Shown in pieces: positions 34,252 through 43,652 of a DNA stretch of 52,688 nucleotides. Origin of the DNA: JBEEJZ01 sp046046915 (GTDB taxonomy: Bacteria > Pseudomonadota > Gammaproteobacteria > Burkholderiales > Burkholderiaceae_C); contig JBJOIT010000018.1 of the NCBI GenBank assembly GCA_046046915.1, positions 1-52,688 on the forward strand, read 5' to 3'. Position 1 is the first letter of the stretch. Each line of letters opens with the position of its first letter. The notes beneath the pieces were generated by a model that was not told the DNA's origin, did not search any database, and was given only the letters and a program-made list of their open reading frames with translations. The position numbers and the translations under genes were made by a program.

Positions 34252-37200
34252 ATGAAATTTTTACAAAAATTAATTACACTTGGCCTGTTATTGATATCGC
34301 AGTTAGCATATTCAGGCTTCGATCCTGTACATGAGGACATAGACATATTCATGCTTAACCCCAGCATAAAATCAGAGCGGCCTAACGTTCTCATCATGCT
34401 GGACAACACTGCCAACTGGAATCAAGCATTTGATAACGAAAAGTCTTCACTTGTCTCTATCATTAATAGTCTGACCGAGCAATTCAATGTCGGATTAGGT
34501 ATGTATGTCGAGACTGGAGGCGGGAATGACAATGCTGACGGGGCATATATTCGCTTCGGTGTTCGGCAGATGAAAAATTCTGATGCATCCCCCACCAATT
34601 CAGGTACAGCTCTTGCTCCGAACAATCGATACGCACTATCTAATTTAATTAACGGACTTGATAAACTTGGCGACAAAGGCAATAATAATACAATTTCACT
34701 CGCAATGTCTGAGGTCTACCGCTACTTCAAAGGAGATACTTCATATTCGAGTTATGGAAAAATAAAAACCGACTATAATGGAAATATAAGCGATAATCCA
34801 CTTTCAGCTGGCATTGGAAATAACGCATTCACCTCAACCTCTCCGACCTCTACCAGTCTTTTCAACTCACCTGTCATAGATGGTTGTCAATTTAATTTTG
34901 TTATTTATATAGCAAATGGCAAGTTTAATGAAAATGAATCAGCCAGTAAAACCTCTTTGGCAAGACTAACCTCTGCTAAAGGTGCTACCCCCAGCACCAT
35001 AGCCATCAGCCCAAGCGGACAACAGGACAACTGGGCAGATGAGTGGGCTAAATACTTGGCCAATACAGGCTTTACTAAATCAGTTGGAGGGACCGACAAG
35101 ACCGTATTTGTCAAGTTCTACACTGTCGCAGTAGACCCCACAAGCAACGATTGGGACTCCGATTCTTTGGCATTGATGAAAAGCATTGCCAACAATGGTG
35201 ACGGAAAATATTTCACTACAACCAGTGGTGATGGGGGCGCATCAATTTCAGATGCGCTCAATCAGATCTTTACCGAAATTCAAGCTGTTAACACCGTCTT
35301 CGCCTCAACAACTCTCCCCGTCAGTGTCAATGTGCGTGGAACAAATATAAATCAAGTTTATATCGGCATGTTTAGACCTGACGGTGACAAAGCTCCCCGC
35401 TGGTACGGCAACCTTAAACAATACAAGCTTGCTCTAGACAGTCTTGGGACCTTGTTTCTGACTGACGCGCTAGGAGCCAAAGCGGAGGATGTGAATACAG
35501 GCTTTATCAGTAATACCAGCAGCAGTTTCTGGACTACAACATCTAGTTTCTGGGATTGGCGCGGTGCAGATGAAAATGGTCCTGGCGGAGGCAGTGATAA
35601 ACCCGATGGGAATTTGGTTGAAAAAGGCGCTGTAGCCCAAAAACTGCGTGAGACATATGCTAGCAGTCAAACTAGCAGGAACTTGTATACATGCACGAGC
35701 GGTTGCAACGCTTGTGTATCGGACGGTAGCGGATCAAGTCAAGTCTGCACAGGTGGTTCTGCGCTGTCCGCGACTCCGTTTGCCAATAGCAACACCAGTA
35801 TTACTGCGGCAGCATTGAACTTGGGCACGAAAACGGTCTCGCCCTTGAGCGGTAAAAGAAGTATCAGTCTGTCAGCTTTAACTGACCGGCGGTCGGTCAA
35901 TCTCAACAACACAGGTAGTGGGAATACCTATACGTTGACGAGTTTGAATAATGGCGCTAGTACCAAGGCAATCAGCTCCATTAGCACGGGTGTAACAACG
36001 GCCATCTCCGCCTTAACGGCGGCGAATACCAGCACTCAATCCCTAGGAATTAGCGGTACCAGCTCAGCTGCAACCGGTGTAAATAACCAATATAGAATCA
36101 CGGTGACAACGGCGTCAGCGCACAACTATTCTGTTGGTACATCCGTCACCATCAGTGGCAACCTGGTAAGCGCTGGTCAAAGCAACACGACTAAAAACTC
36201 AGACATTGTCAGTACTTGGACGGTGAGTACGGTACCAAACAGCACCCAGTACACATTCCTCCTCACCAAAAATCAAGCACCAACCTTGGGTACAACACAG
36301 GGAACTTCAACAGCGACGATCACGAGCTCCACCACCACGGCCAGAGCAACGATCAATGGCCATGGATTGACCGGTAGCCCGACAGTGACGATCTCTGGTG
36401 CCAGTCCCTCTGCGTTCAATGGATCCTTCAATGTGACGGTTGTGGATGCCAATACCTTCACCTACGTTTTGCCGTCTGCCCAAGGAGTGGCTACGAGCAA
36501 CGGCAGCATGACAAAGACCAGCACAACGGCCACGGTGGCTACACCCGCTGCACATGGTTTTTCAGCGAACGACAGTGTGACGATTGCAGGCGCTAATCCC
36601 GTTGGTTATAACGGCACTTTCACGATAGCGACAGTACCAACGAACACAACATTCACCATCAGCACCAGTGCATTGACTGAAAATATTTCAAGCACAGCCA
36701 CAGTGACCAAAAGTGCTGGCACTACCGCGACAGGTACTACTGCTACCGGTAACAGTTTTGTTGCCGGATCGACCTACGTCACCATATCCGGTGCTGACAG
36801 TTGCTACAACGGCACGTACCTTGTGACGTCTGTCGTAGGCACCAACTTCAGCTACACCCTTGGTAGTGCATGTAATCAAAATACAGCCACCGGAATGACG
36901 GCAACCTCCGGTGCTAGTTTCAGTTCAAGCGTAACGGCTACCTTATCGGGTCACGGCTATGTCGTAGGCAATGTGTTGACGATCGCAGATGGAACGGTTG
37001 CCGCACACAATGCAGACGTCACGGTGACGGCCAGTACCGCGGACACCTTTACATACTCCAACAGCGCTGTCACGGGCATCGCCCCTGGCTCTGGCTATAC
37101 AGTTCGATTGCAGTCCAATCCTGTGGCGTACGCAACGGCAAGCGGGCATGGTCTCACTACGGGCAATCAGGTCACCATCAGCGGCACCACAACGGCAACG

Positions 37201-39426
37201 GCGACCCCAGCAAACGCCAGCAATGCCTACAACGGGACATTCATCGTCACCAGCATCGATAGCAACTCCTTCAGTTACGTGCTGACCAGTGCCAAAGGCA
37301 TTCAAACGGCTTCCAGCGGGATAACGGCCTCAGTGAATACCAGCACAGCGACGGCAACGTCAGTCAACCATGGGTTTTCCAATGGCGCACTTGTGACTAT
37401 CAGCGGCGCAAGCCCAAGCGCCTTTAATGGCACATTCGCCATTGCCAACGCAAGCACCAACAGTTTCACCTACACCATGGCATCGGCACAGGGTGATGCC
37501 ACCGGAACGATTTACGCTACAAGCAGCGGGGGCGCTGGCAGTGAAAAAGATCAGTTGGTGAACTGGGTGCGCGGCCAAGATAACGCCTCCGATGAAAACG
37601 GCAACGGGTCCTACACCGACTGCCGCGCCTCCGTGCATGGCGACGTGCTGCATTCTCGTCCTGCGGTTATCAACTACAACCGCTACGGGGGAGACAACGA
37701 TGTTTACGTTTTTTATGGTGCGAATGACGGTGTATTTCGTGCCGTGAAGGGTGGAACGGGCACTGACACAGGTGACACATCAGGCCTGCAGGCAGGCCAG
37801 GAGGCATGGGGTTTCGTGCCCGTTGAGGGCTTTGGTAGCCTGAGCCGATTGAGGAACAACTCGCCGGTAATTGGAAGCAGTTTGAAGAAGCCTTACTTTA
37901 TGGATGGCCCCATCGGGGTTTATACAAAGTATTCCACTGGCAACACCGGGCAGCAGATTGCCAACAATGTTTTTCTCTACATAGGAGCCAGACGTGGGGG
38001 GCGATATATGTACTCGCTAGACGTCACAAACCCTACCAGCCCAAACTACCGATGGAAAATCGATAGCGCCACTGCCGGCTTTGCAGAGCTCGGACAGACC
38101 TGGTCGCAGCCTACCGTCGTGACTGGTTTGAACGGGTACACCAATCCAGTCATCATCTTTGGCGGAGGGTATGACGCGGCAGTCGAGGACGTGGAAAATT
38201 GCACCATCACTTCAGTGAGCACTGGCACCTACAGTACATCCAATGTCTACATTCCAGGTACTGTCACCTACAACAATGGCACAGTTACTTACAACACCAC
38301 GGGTACGGGATGTACCACTGCAGGAGGAACTTCGACAACAGTCACCCGTTCAATGGGGCGTGCAATCTACATGGTTGATGCCATCACAGGACAGAAAATT
38401 TGGAGCGCCAGCTACCGTGGAAGCGGGGCTGACCTCGAAGTTGACGGCATGGACTTCGCCATACCGTCTGACGTACAGATCATCAAAAATTCCAGTGGCG
38501 GCGCAACCAATCGCGGATATGTTGGGGACACCGGTGGCAACCTGTGGCGTATCGACTTTCGCGACAGTGACAAGACCAAGTGGACGGTGACAAAGATCGC
38601 CGCAATCGCCCAGGCAGACTCGGCGTCCAATCGGCGCAAGTTTATGAGCCCGCCCGATGTGGTCGCCGCCGATGGCTATGACGCAGTCCTCATTGGTAGC
38701 GGTGACCGAGAGCACCCTTTTGACAACACCGTCGTCAATCGGTTTTACATGTTCAAGGACCATGGTAACGACTCTGGGCCAGGGACGGGATCAACAAGTT
38801 ATCTGGTCGGCGGTACACCCACTTTAGACACAAGAACGTCAAAAGCCGACGGTAGTGGAAACCCTGTGATGACTAATCTCGGGTCAGTAACGAACGCGAG
38901 CATCACCTCAAGCAACAACGACGGATTGCTTTACGACGCGACCAATAACTGCATACAGACGCCCTCGGGTAGCGCCTGTGGCACAACGACCTCAGCAAGT
39001 GAAGTAGCAAAACTCACCCTAGCCGACGGCTGGTACCTGAGCTTTGGCACTGGCGAAAAAACTATCGGTAATGCGGTGTCACTTAATGGAACGGTATTCT
39101 TCAATACGAACCAGCCCAGTCAGGTCGCGGACGCCAGTTGCGTAGGAAACCTAGGGATCGCTCGCCAATATGAGGTAGCTGTAGCAAACGCAACGGTGCC
39201 AAATGTAAGTCCAACAGCTAGTGTTGCTACAACAGACCGCTATGTGACACACGCTGGCGGAGGTTTTTTACCTAGCCCGGTACATGTCGTTGTCCAGTTA
39301 CTCGACAGCACGGGTAAATTGGTGACGAAAGAGGGCGTCATTTCCGGAACAAACGTTCTTGCTCCTAAAGGCACAACCGTTGGGTCCCGCACACGCCGAT
39401 TTTGGTACAAAGAGTTGGGCGGGTAA
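34252..39426 (+). CDS. pilY1: PilY1-like type IV pilus tip adhesin with inserted repeat array
   Basis: A very large (1724 aa) PilY1/PilC-family adhesin at the pilus tip. It has a signal peptide (about 1-22, cut after AYS). The N-terminal VWA-like region (about 44-345) has an altered metal site (LDNTANWN where DxSxS is usual). A connector follows (VYIGMFRPDGDKAPRWYGNL, about 365) and a Cys-rich patch (CTSGCNAC, near 480). Seven diverged Ig-like repeats lie at about 615-1085. The C-terminal propeller starts LVNWVRGQDN (near 1100), with HGDVLHSRPAV and VFYGANDGVF. The family is usually about 1000-1300 aa, so the repeats explain the excess. It is the last pilus gene and overlaps the TonB-like start. 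Confidence 0.93.
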   Translation: MKFLQKLITLGLLLISQLAYSGFDPVHEDIDIFMLNPSIKSERPNVLIMLDNTANWNQAFDNEKSSLVSIINSLTEQFNVGLGMYVETGGGNDNADGAYIRFGVRQMKNSDASPTNSGTALAPNNRYALSNLINGLDKLGDKGNNNTISLAMSEVYRYFKGDTSYSSYGKIKTDYNGNISDNPLSAGIGNNAFTSTSPTSTSLFNSPVIDGCQFNFVIYIANGKFNENESASKTSLARLTSAKGATPSTIAISPSGQQDNWADEWAKYLANTGFTKSVGGTDKTVFVKFYTVAVDPTSNDWDSDSLALMKSIANNGDGKYFTTTSGDGGASISDALNQIFTEIQAVNTVFASTTLPVSVNVRGTNINQVYIGMFRPDGDKAPRWYGNLKQYKLALDSLGTLFLTDALGAKAEDVNTGFISNTSSSFWTTTSSFWDWRGADENGPGGGSDKPDGNLVEKGAVAQKLRETYASSQTSRNLYTCTSGCNACVSDGSGSSQVCTGGSALSATPFANSNTSITAAALNLGTKTVSPLSGKRSISLSALTDRRSVNLNNTGSGNTYTLTSLNNGASTKAISSISTGVTTAISALTAANTSTQSLGISGTSSAATGVNNQYRITVTTASAHNYSVGTSVTISGNLVSAGQSNTTKNSDIVSTWTVSTVPNSTQYTFLLTKNQAPTLGTTQGTSTATITSSTTTARATINGHGLTGSPTVTISGASPSAFNGSFNVTVVDANTFTYVLPSAQGVATSNGSMTKTSTTATVATPAAHGFSANDSVTIAGANPVGYNGTFTIATVPTNTTFTISTSALTENISSTATVTKSAGTTATGTTATGNSFVAGSTYVTISGADSCYNGTYLVTSVVGTNFSYTLGSACNQNTATGMTATSGASFSSSVTATLSGHGYVVGNVLTIADGTVAAHNADVTVTASTADTFTYSNSAVTGIAPGSGYTVRLQSNPVAYATASGHGLTTGNQVTISGTTTATATPANASNAYNGTFIVTSIDSNSFSYVLTSAKGIQTASSGITASVNTSTATATSVNHGFSNGALVTISGASPSAFNGTFAIANASTNSFTYTMASAQGDATGTIYATSSGGAGSEKDQLVNWVRGQDNASDENGNGSYTDCRASVHGDVLHSRPAVINYNRYGGDNDVYVFYGANDGVFRAVKGGTGTDTGDTSGLQAGQEAWGFVPVEGFGSLSRLRNNSPVIGSSLKKPYFMDGPIGVYTKYSTGNTGQQIANNVFLYIGARRGGRYMYSLDVTNPTSPNYRWKIDSATAGFAELGQTWSQPTVVTGLNGYTNPVIIFGGGYDAAVEDVENCTITSVSTGTYSTSNVYIPGTVTYNNGTVTYNTTGTGCTTAGGTSTTVTRSMGRAIYMVDAITGQKIWSASYRGSGADLEVDGMDFAIPSDVQIIKNSSGGATNRGYVGDTGGNLWRIDFRDSDKTKWTVTKIAAIAQADSASNRRKFMSPPDVVAADGYDAVLIGSGDREHPFDNTVVNRFYMFKDHGNDSGPGTGSTSYLVGGTPTLDTRTSKADGSGNPVMTNLGSVTNASITSSNNDGLLYDATNNCIQTPSGSACGTTTSASEVAKLTLADGWYLSFGTGEKTIGNAVSLNGTVFFNTNQPSQVADASCVGNLGIARQYEVAVANATVPNVSPTASVATTDRYVTHAGGGFLPSPVHVVVQLLDSTGKLVTKEGVISGTNVLAPKGTTVGSRTRRFWYKELGG
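36100..37515 (+). repeat. About seven Ig-like/phage-tail-like repeats inside PilY1
   Basis: Diverged copies of about 50-65 residues share the pattern HG(F/Y/L)..G..VTI(S/A)GA, then (Y/F)NGTF.(V/I), then a NTFTY or SFSYVL strand. Approximate starts are 36100, 36306, 36510, 36695, 36920, 37115 and 37330. Two distant copies encode the same 12 residues TISGASPSAFNG with different codons at ten of twelve positions, so the similarity is kept at protein level. These are not DNA repeats of CRISPR type. Confidence 0.8.
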
Positions 39427-40127
39427 TGGGGAAAAACTCCACCTGTTACAAGGTGACAACCGACGGGGTAAAAAAGCCCATCTGGTTCATGGGCGACTAC
39501 AAGCTTGTTTTAGCCGTGTTAATTGCTGTTGCTGGCCACCTCGTACTGCTTTTCGGCATTGCCAGGCCCGTCTACCAGGAGCCGAGATTTATTGGAACGA
39601 GTTCTGTACGTGCAAGTTTGATAAACGTCTCGAGCAGCTTTATGGACGGCCCACAGAACCACCAAACACAGGATCGGCAGCACTTAATGGAACGGCCACT
39701 AGCAGAGCCGGAGCAGGAAGATAAGCTTGGCATAGCCGATCCCCACATACTCCCCTTAGGCCACAACAAAAACGACTATAAAAATGACACGTTTGTCGAA
39801 ACTGCAGTGTCTAGCGCAACGTACTTAACGACAAGCGATGTTGACGAGCCAGCTCGAGCTGTTGAGATAGCTCCCCTCATTTATCCGGAAGATGCTTATC
39901 TACATAAAGTGGCTGGAACAGTCACTCTACGTGTATACATCAGCGAACATGGAACTGTCGAAAACGTCGACGTACTGCACTCAGCACCTCCAGGAATTTT
40001 TGAATTAGCCGCTATTGAAGGTGTTCTGAACTCCCGCTTCAGTGCTGCGCGACTCGCTGGACGTAACGTCAAGGTGACCAAAATGGTAGCCGTGACGTTT
40101 GACCCAATTCGAGATATTCCGCAATAA
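39426..40127 (+). CDS. TonB-like C-terminal domain protein coupled to pilY1
   Basis: A 233-aa inner-membrane protein. One membrane segment lies near the N-terminus (about 27-49, YKLVLAVLIAVAGHLVLLFG). A long, polar linker follows with hardly any of the Pro-rich repeat typical of TonB. Then comes a TonB-type C-terminal domain (about 140-225: IYPEDAYLHKVAGTVTLRVYISEHGTVENVDVL, FSAARLAGRNV). ATG 39426 shares its A with the pilY1 stop (TAATG). No exbB or exbD lies nearby. It could link the inner membrane to an outer-membrane partner of the pilus system, but this is inference. Confidence 0.8.
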   Translation: MGKNSTCYKVTTDGVKKPIWFMGDYKLVLAVLIAVAGHLVLLFGIARPVYQEPRFIGTSSVRASLINVSSSFMDGPQNHQTQDRQHLMERPLAEPEQEDKLGIADPHILPLGHNKNDYKNDTFVETAVSSATYLTTSDVDEPARAVEIAPLIYPEDAYLHKVAGTVTLRVYISEHGTVENVDVLHSAPPGIFELAAIEGVLNSRFSAARLAGRNVKVTKMVAVTFDPIRDIPQ

Positions 40128-40151
40128 CAGCACACCCCACGATTCCCACAG

Positions 40152-41315
40152 ATGAGTTCGTCTACAGGACCGAAAAAAACACTGTCAGAGCCCCAGAAGG
40201 CTTTACCAGTGATGATGGCCGTCGACTTGAGTATCGGCGCCCTGCCCCTCAGTGACCCCAACCCCCGAGTCGGCTGTGTTATCGCGGCGGCTGATGGTGA
40301 GGTGCTGTCCACAGGTCACACCCAACGCGCCGGCGGCCCACATGCCGAGGTCATGGCGCTGCGAGCTGCGCGTGACGCAGGTCTGGATGTGAGGGGGGCG
40401 ACGGCCTACGTGACATTGGAACCCTGCTCTCACTTTGGCCGCACCCCGCCTTGTTGCGATGCTCTGATCGAGGCCGGCATAGGCAAAGTGGTGGTCGCCC
40501 TGCAAGACCCCAACCCTCTGGTCGCCGGGCGGGGCATGGCCCGATTGCGAGCGGCTGGCATAGACGTCGAGCTTCTACCGGCAGATCACCCCGCGGCCCT
40601 GCAAGCACGTGAACTCAACATCGGTTTTTTCAGTCGCATGGTGCGCAAGACGCCGTGGGTGCGGATGAAGATGGCGTCATCGATGGACGGGACCACGGCC
40701 CTTTCCAACGGCGCCAGCCAGTGGATCACAGGCCCGGATGCTCGGGCAGATGGACATGCGTGGCGGGCACGCGCCAGCGCCGTATTGACAGGCATAGGCA
40801 CCGTACAGTCTGACGACCCACGGCTGGATGTGAGATTGGTGGAAACACAGATTCAGCCTAAGCGGGTCGTGGTGGACTCCAGGCTCGACATCTCGATGAA
40901 CGCAAAAGTACTGCAAGCCCCCGGCGACGTGCTGATTTACACCACGCAAGCTTCAGGACAGCAGGCTGAAAAACGTGCCGCACTCGCGGACAAGGGCGTC
41001 CAGGTCATTTCTTGCGGCCCTGCGGAAGGAAAGGTTGATTTGCCCGCCATGCTGCGTGATCTGGCAACACGTGAAGTGAATGAGCTGCATCTGGAGGCTG
41101 GACACAAGCTCAACGGCTCTTTTTTGCGCGAAGACCTAGTCGACGAGATCCTGCTTTACATGGCGCCCAAGTTGCTGGGGCCTGGCGCTGGGCTGGCCAA
41201 CCTGGGGCCCTACACCGAACTGTCACAGGCACGGGAATTTGCCTGGATGGACGCCACATTGGTGGGCACGGACTTGCGCCTGCGTGCCAGACCCTTCGGA
41301 CGAACAGATTTCTAG
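40152..41315 (+). CDS. ribD: Bifunctional pyrimidine deaminase/reductase RibD
   Basis: Carries out the second and third steps of riboflavin synthesis on the GTP cyclohydrolase II product. The 387-aa protein has an N-terminal zinc deaminase domain (HAEVMAL near 63 and PCSHFGRTPPC near 91-101) and a C-terminal NADPH reductase domain (about 160-380; WVRMKMASSMDG, SQWITGPDARAD, KRVVVDSRLD). The first 20 residues are an extension rich in Ser and Lys. It opens the ribD-ribE-ribBX-ribH-nusB operon. I found no FMN riboswitch consensus upstream. Confidence 0.95.
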   Translation: MSSSTGPKKTLSEPQKALPVMMAVDLSIGALPLSDPNPRVGCVIAAADGEVLSTGHTQRAGGPHAEVMALRAARDAGLDVRGATAYVTLEPCSHFGRTPPCCDALIEAGIGKVVVALQDPNPLVAGRGMARLRAAGIDVELLPADHPAALQARELNIGFFSRMVRKTPWVRMKMASSMDGTTALSNGASQWITGPDARADGHAWRARASAVLTGIGTVQSDDPRLDVRLVETQIQPKRVVVDSRLDISMNAKVLQAPGDVLIYTTQASGQQAEKRAALADKGVQVISCGPAEGKVDLPAMLRDLATREVNELHLEAGHKLNGSFLREDLVDEILLYMAPKLLGPGAGLANLGPYTELSQAREFAWMDATLVGTDLRLRARPFGRTDF

Positions 41316-41377
41316 CCCGAGGGGATTTGATGGACATGGTTTCCGAATGAGGTCACTTTGTCTGCGAAAATCCAGGG

Positions 41378-42022
41378 ATGTTCACCGGAATCATCACCGC
41401 TGTGGGGCGCATCGTCGCCACACACGAGCTGGGAAGCTCAACTCAACACGGCAAGCGCCTCCTGATCGAGTGCCCGGCCGGCTATCTGGACGATGTCTCA
41501 TTAGGTGACAGCATCGCCCTCAATGGCGCCTGCATGACCGTCACGTCCTACAACCTGGCTGATCGTCAATTCACCATCGACATCTCGGCCGAGTCGCTGG
41601 ACAAGACCACAGGTCTGACCCACACCGGCCCGATCAACCTAGAGAAAGCGCTGCGCGCGCACGATCGCCTGGGTGGCCATATCGTCTCGGGGCATGTGGA
41701 TGGATTAGGTCGGGTCAGCCACTTTGCCCAAGTTGGCGAAAGCTGGGAGCTGCGCATCCATGTGCCCGCAACCCTTGCCAAGTACCTGGCCTACAAGGGC
41801 TCCATCACCATCAATGGCGTCAGCCTCACAGTCAACCTGGTGAAGGATATGGCCGACGGCTGCGAAATCAGCATCAACCTGATCCCGCACACGGTGCAAA
41901 ACACGGCCCTTGGCAGCCTGCAGGCCGGCGCCCAAGTCAACCTCGAAATCGACATGATCGCGCGCTACGTGGAGCGCATGCTCACCAGCGCGCCTGTCCC
42001 CCAACAGAAAGACCCATCATGA
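41378..42022 (+). CDS. ribE: Riboflavin synthase alpha chain
   Basis: Dismutates two 6,7-dimethyl-8-ribityllumazine molecules to riboflavin and the pyrimidinedione. The 214-aa protein contains the two lumazine-binding repeats expected. The first starts MFTGIITAVGRIV and has DSIALNGACMTV and FTIDISAESL; the second has GGHIVSGHVDGLGRV and SITINGVSLTVN. Its last codons overlap the next gene by 4 nt (ATGA). Confidence 0.96.
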   Translation: MFTGIITAVGRIVATHELGSSTQHGKRLLIECPAGYLDDVSLGDSIALNGACMTVTSYNLADRQFTIDISAESLDKTTGLTHTGPINLEKALRAHDRLGGHIVSGHVDGLGRVSHFAQVGESWELRIHVPATLAKYLAYKGSITINGVSLTVNLVKDMADGCEISINLIPHTVQNTALGSLQAGAQVNLEIDMIARYVERMLTSAPVPQQKDPS

Positions 42023-43173
42023 CCGCGCCGCAAAGCATTGCCCCCGCACTGGTAGAAATCTCCCCTGTGGAGGACATCGTGGCAGACATGCGCGCTGGCC
42101 GCATGGTGATTTTGGTCGACGAGGAAGACCGCGAGAACGAGGGCGACCTGGTCCTCGCCGCAGACCACGTCACGCCTGAGGCTATCAATTTCATGGCGCG
42201 CTTTGGCCGTGGCCTGATCTGCCTGACCCTGACCCGTGAGCGCTGCGAGCTGCTCAAGCTGCCTCCTATGGCGGTGCGTAACGGCACCAAGATGAGCACG
42301 GCTTTCACGGTGTCCATCGAAGCGGCAGAAGGCGTGACCACAGGCATCTCGGCTGCCGACCGGGCTCGCACGGTCCAGGCCGCTGTGGCCAAGAGCGCGC
42401 GCTCTGATGACCTGGTGCAACCGGGCCACGTGTTTCCTTTGCAAGCCGTCGATGGCGGCGTGTTGATGCGTGCCGGCCACACCGAGGCCGGTTGCGACCT
42501 GGCCGGCATGGCTGGCTGCATTCCCAGTGCCGTGATTTGCGAGATCATGAAAGATGACGGCACCATGGCTCGCCTGCCCGACTTGCAGGTCTTTGCGGCG
42601 GAGCACGGCCTGAAGATCGGCACCATTGCAGACCTGATCGAGCACCGCAGCCGCATGGAATCGCTCATCGCCAAAGTAGGCAGCCGCAGCATCACCACAG
42701 CCTACGGCGACTTCACCTTGCATGCCTTCACCGATAAACCCAGTGCCGGCGTCCACTTGGCGCTTGTCAAGGGCCATTGGAATGCACAGACCACAGTGTT
42801 GGCGCGCGTGCATGAGCCGCTGTCTGTGCTGGACGCCTTGGAAATCAACCGATCAATGCACTCGTGGAGCCTGGACAAAAGCCTGCAACGCATCCAGCAG
42901 GAGGGCCAAGGTGTGGTGGTTCTGCTCAACTGCGGTGAGAGCGGCGAACAACTGCTTGCGCAATTTGAAGGTACCGCACGCCCAAGCCAGGCACCCGAGC
43001 GGGGACGCATGGATTTGCGCACCTACGGCATCGGCGCCCAGATTCTGCGCGAATGCGGCGTACAAAAAATGACATTGATGGGCAGCCCACGGCGCATGCC
43101 CAGCATGACCGGCTATGGCCTCGAAATCGTGGGTTACACGGTGCCTACCGACCCCGTCGCAAGCAAGGACTGA
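42019..43173 (+). CDS. DHBP synthase with degenerate GTP cyclohydrolase II domain (RibBX type)
   Basis: The N-terminal half (about 1-205) is a good 3,4-dihydroxy-2-butanone 4-phosphate synthase (VDEEDRENEGD near 33-43, GHVFPLQAVDGG, RAGHTEAGCDL), which makes the four-carbon unit of riboflavin. The C-terminal half (about 210-380) resembles GTP cyclohydrolase II but lacks its zinc cysteines: where HSECxTGD...RCDCG is expected it reads RVHEPLSVLDALEINRSMHS. This matches the RibBX variant, reported not to have cyclohydrolase activity. A separate ribA is therefore expected elsewhere. 384 aa; placed between ribE and ribH. Confidence 0.92.
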   Translation: MTAPQSIAPALVEISPVEDIVADMRAGRMVILVDEEDRENEGDLVLAADHVTPEAINFMARFGRGLICLTLTRERCELLKLPPMAVRNGTKMSTAFTVSIEAAEGVTTGISAADRARTVQAAVAKSARSDDLVQPGHVFPLQAVDGGVLMRAGHTEAGCDLAGMAGCIPSAVICEIMKDDGTMARLPDLQVFAAEHGLKIGTIADLIEHRSRMESLIAKVGSRSITTAYGDFTLHAFTDKPSAGVHLALVKGHWNAQTTVLARVHEPLSVLDALEINRSMHSWSLDKSLQRIQQEGQGVVVLLNCGESGEQLLAQFEGTARPSQAPERGRMDLRTYGIGAQILRECGVQKMTLMGSPRRMPSMTGYGLEIVGYTVPTDPVASKD

Positions 43174-43175
43174 AT

Positions 43176-43652
43176 ATGTTTGGAGCTGAAAAAGGAAACA
43201 TCGCCGACGTCGATCAGCGCATGAGTGGCAAGAAGTTGCGCATCGGCATCGTGCAGGCAAGGTTTAACGAGGCCATCACCAACACCCTGGCCTCTGCCTG
43301 CCGAACCGAGCTCCTTGCACTGGGCGTGCAGGACAAAAACATTGACCATGTGACGGTTCCGGGGGCTCTAGAGGTGCCTGTGGCGCTCCTGGCCATGGCA
43401 GAGAAATCGCACTACGACGCACTGGTGGCTCTGGGCTGCATCATTCGTGGAGAAACTTACCACTTTGAGCTGGTGGCCAACGAGTCCGGGGCCGGCGTCA
43501 GCAGGGTGTCGCTCGACTATCAGTTGCCCATTGCCAACGCCATCATCACCACCGAAAACCTCGAGCAAGCCCTGGCGCGACAAACCGACAAGGGGCGCGA
43601 CGCTGCACGTGTCGCGGTTGAAATGGCCAACCTGATGGAGGAACTGGCATGA
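43176..43652 (+). CDS. ribH: 6,7-dimethyl-8-ribityllumazine synthase
   Basis: Condenses the pyrimidinedione with DHBP to the lumazine, the substrate of ribE; family members form 60-mer or pentameric shells. The 158-aa protein has IGIVQARFNEAIT, VPGALEVPVA and the catalytic-region GCIIRGETYHFE with the conserved His. I chose ATG 43176 (MFGAEKGN); the frame is open further upstream within ribBX. Its end overlaps nusB by 4 nt. Confidence 0.96.
   Translation: MFGAEKGNIADVDQRMSGKKLRIGIVQARFNEAITNTLASACRTELLALGVQDKNIDHVTVPGALEVPVALLAMAEKSHYDALVALGCIIRGETYHFELVANESGAGVSRVSLDYQLPIANAIITTENLEQALARQTDKGRDAARVAVEMANLMEELA

Noticed and set aside
36100..37515. CRISPR or other DNA repeat array
   Set aside because: The periodicity is at the protein level inside pilY1; copies differ greatly in nucleotides and no spacer pattern exists.
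40128..42018. FMN riboswitch upstream of or within the rib operon
   Set aside because: I looked for the conserved RFN element before ribD, ribE and ribBX and did not see it; the intergenic gaps are also too short.
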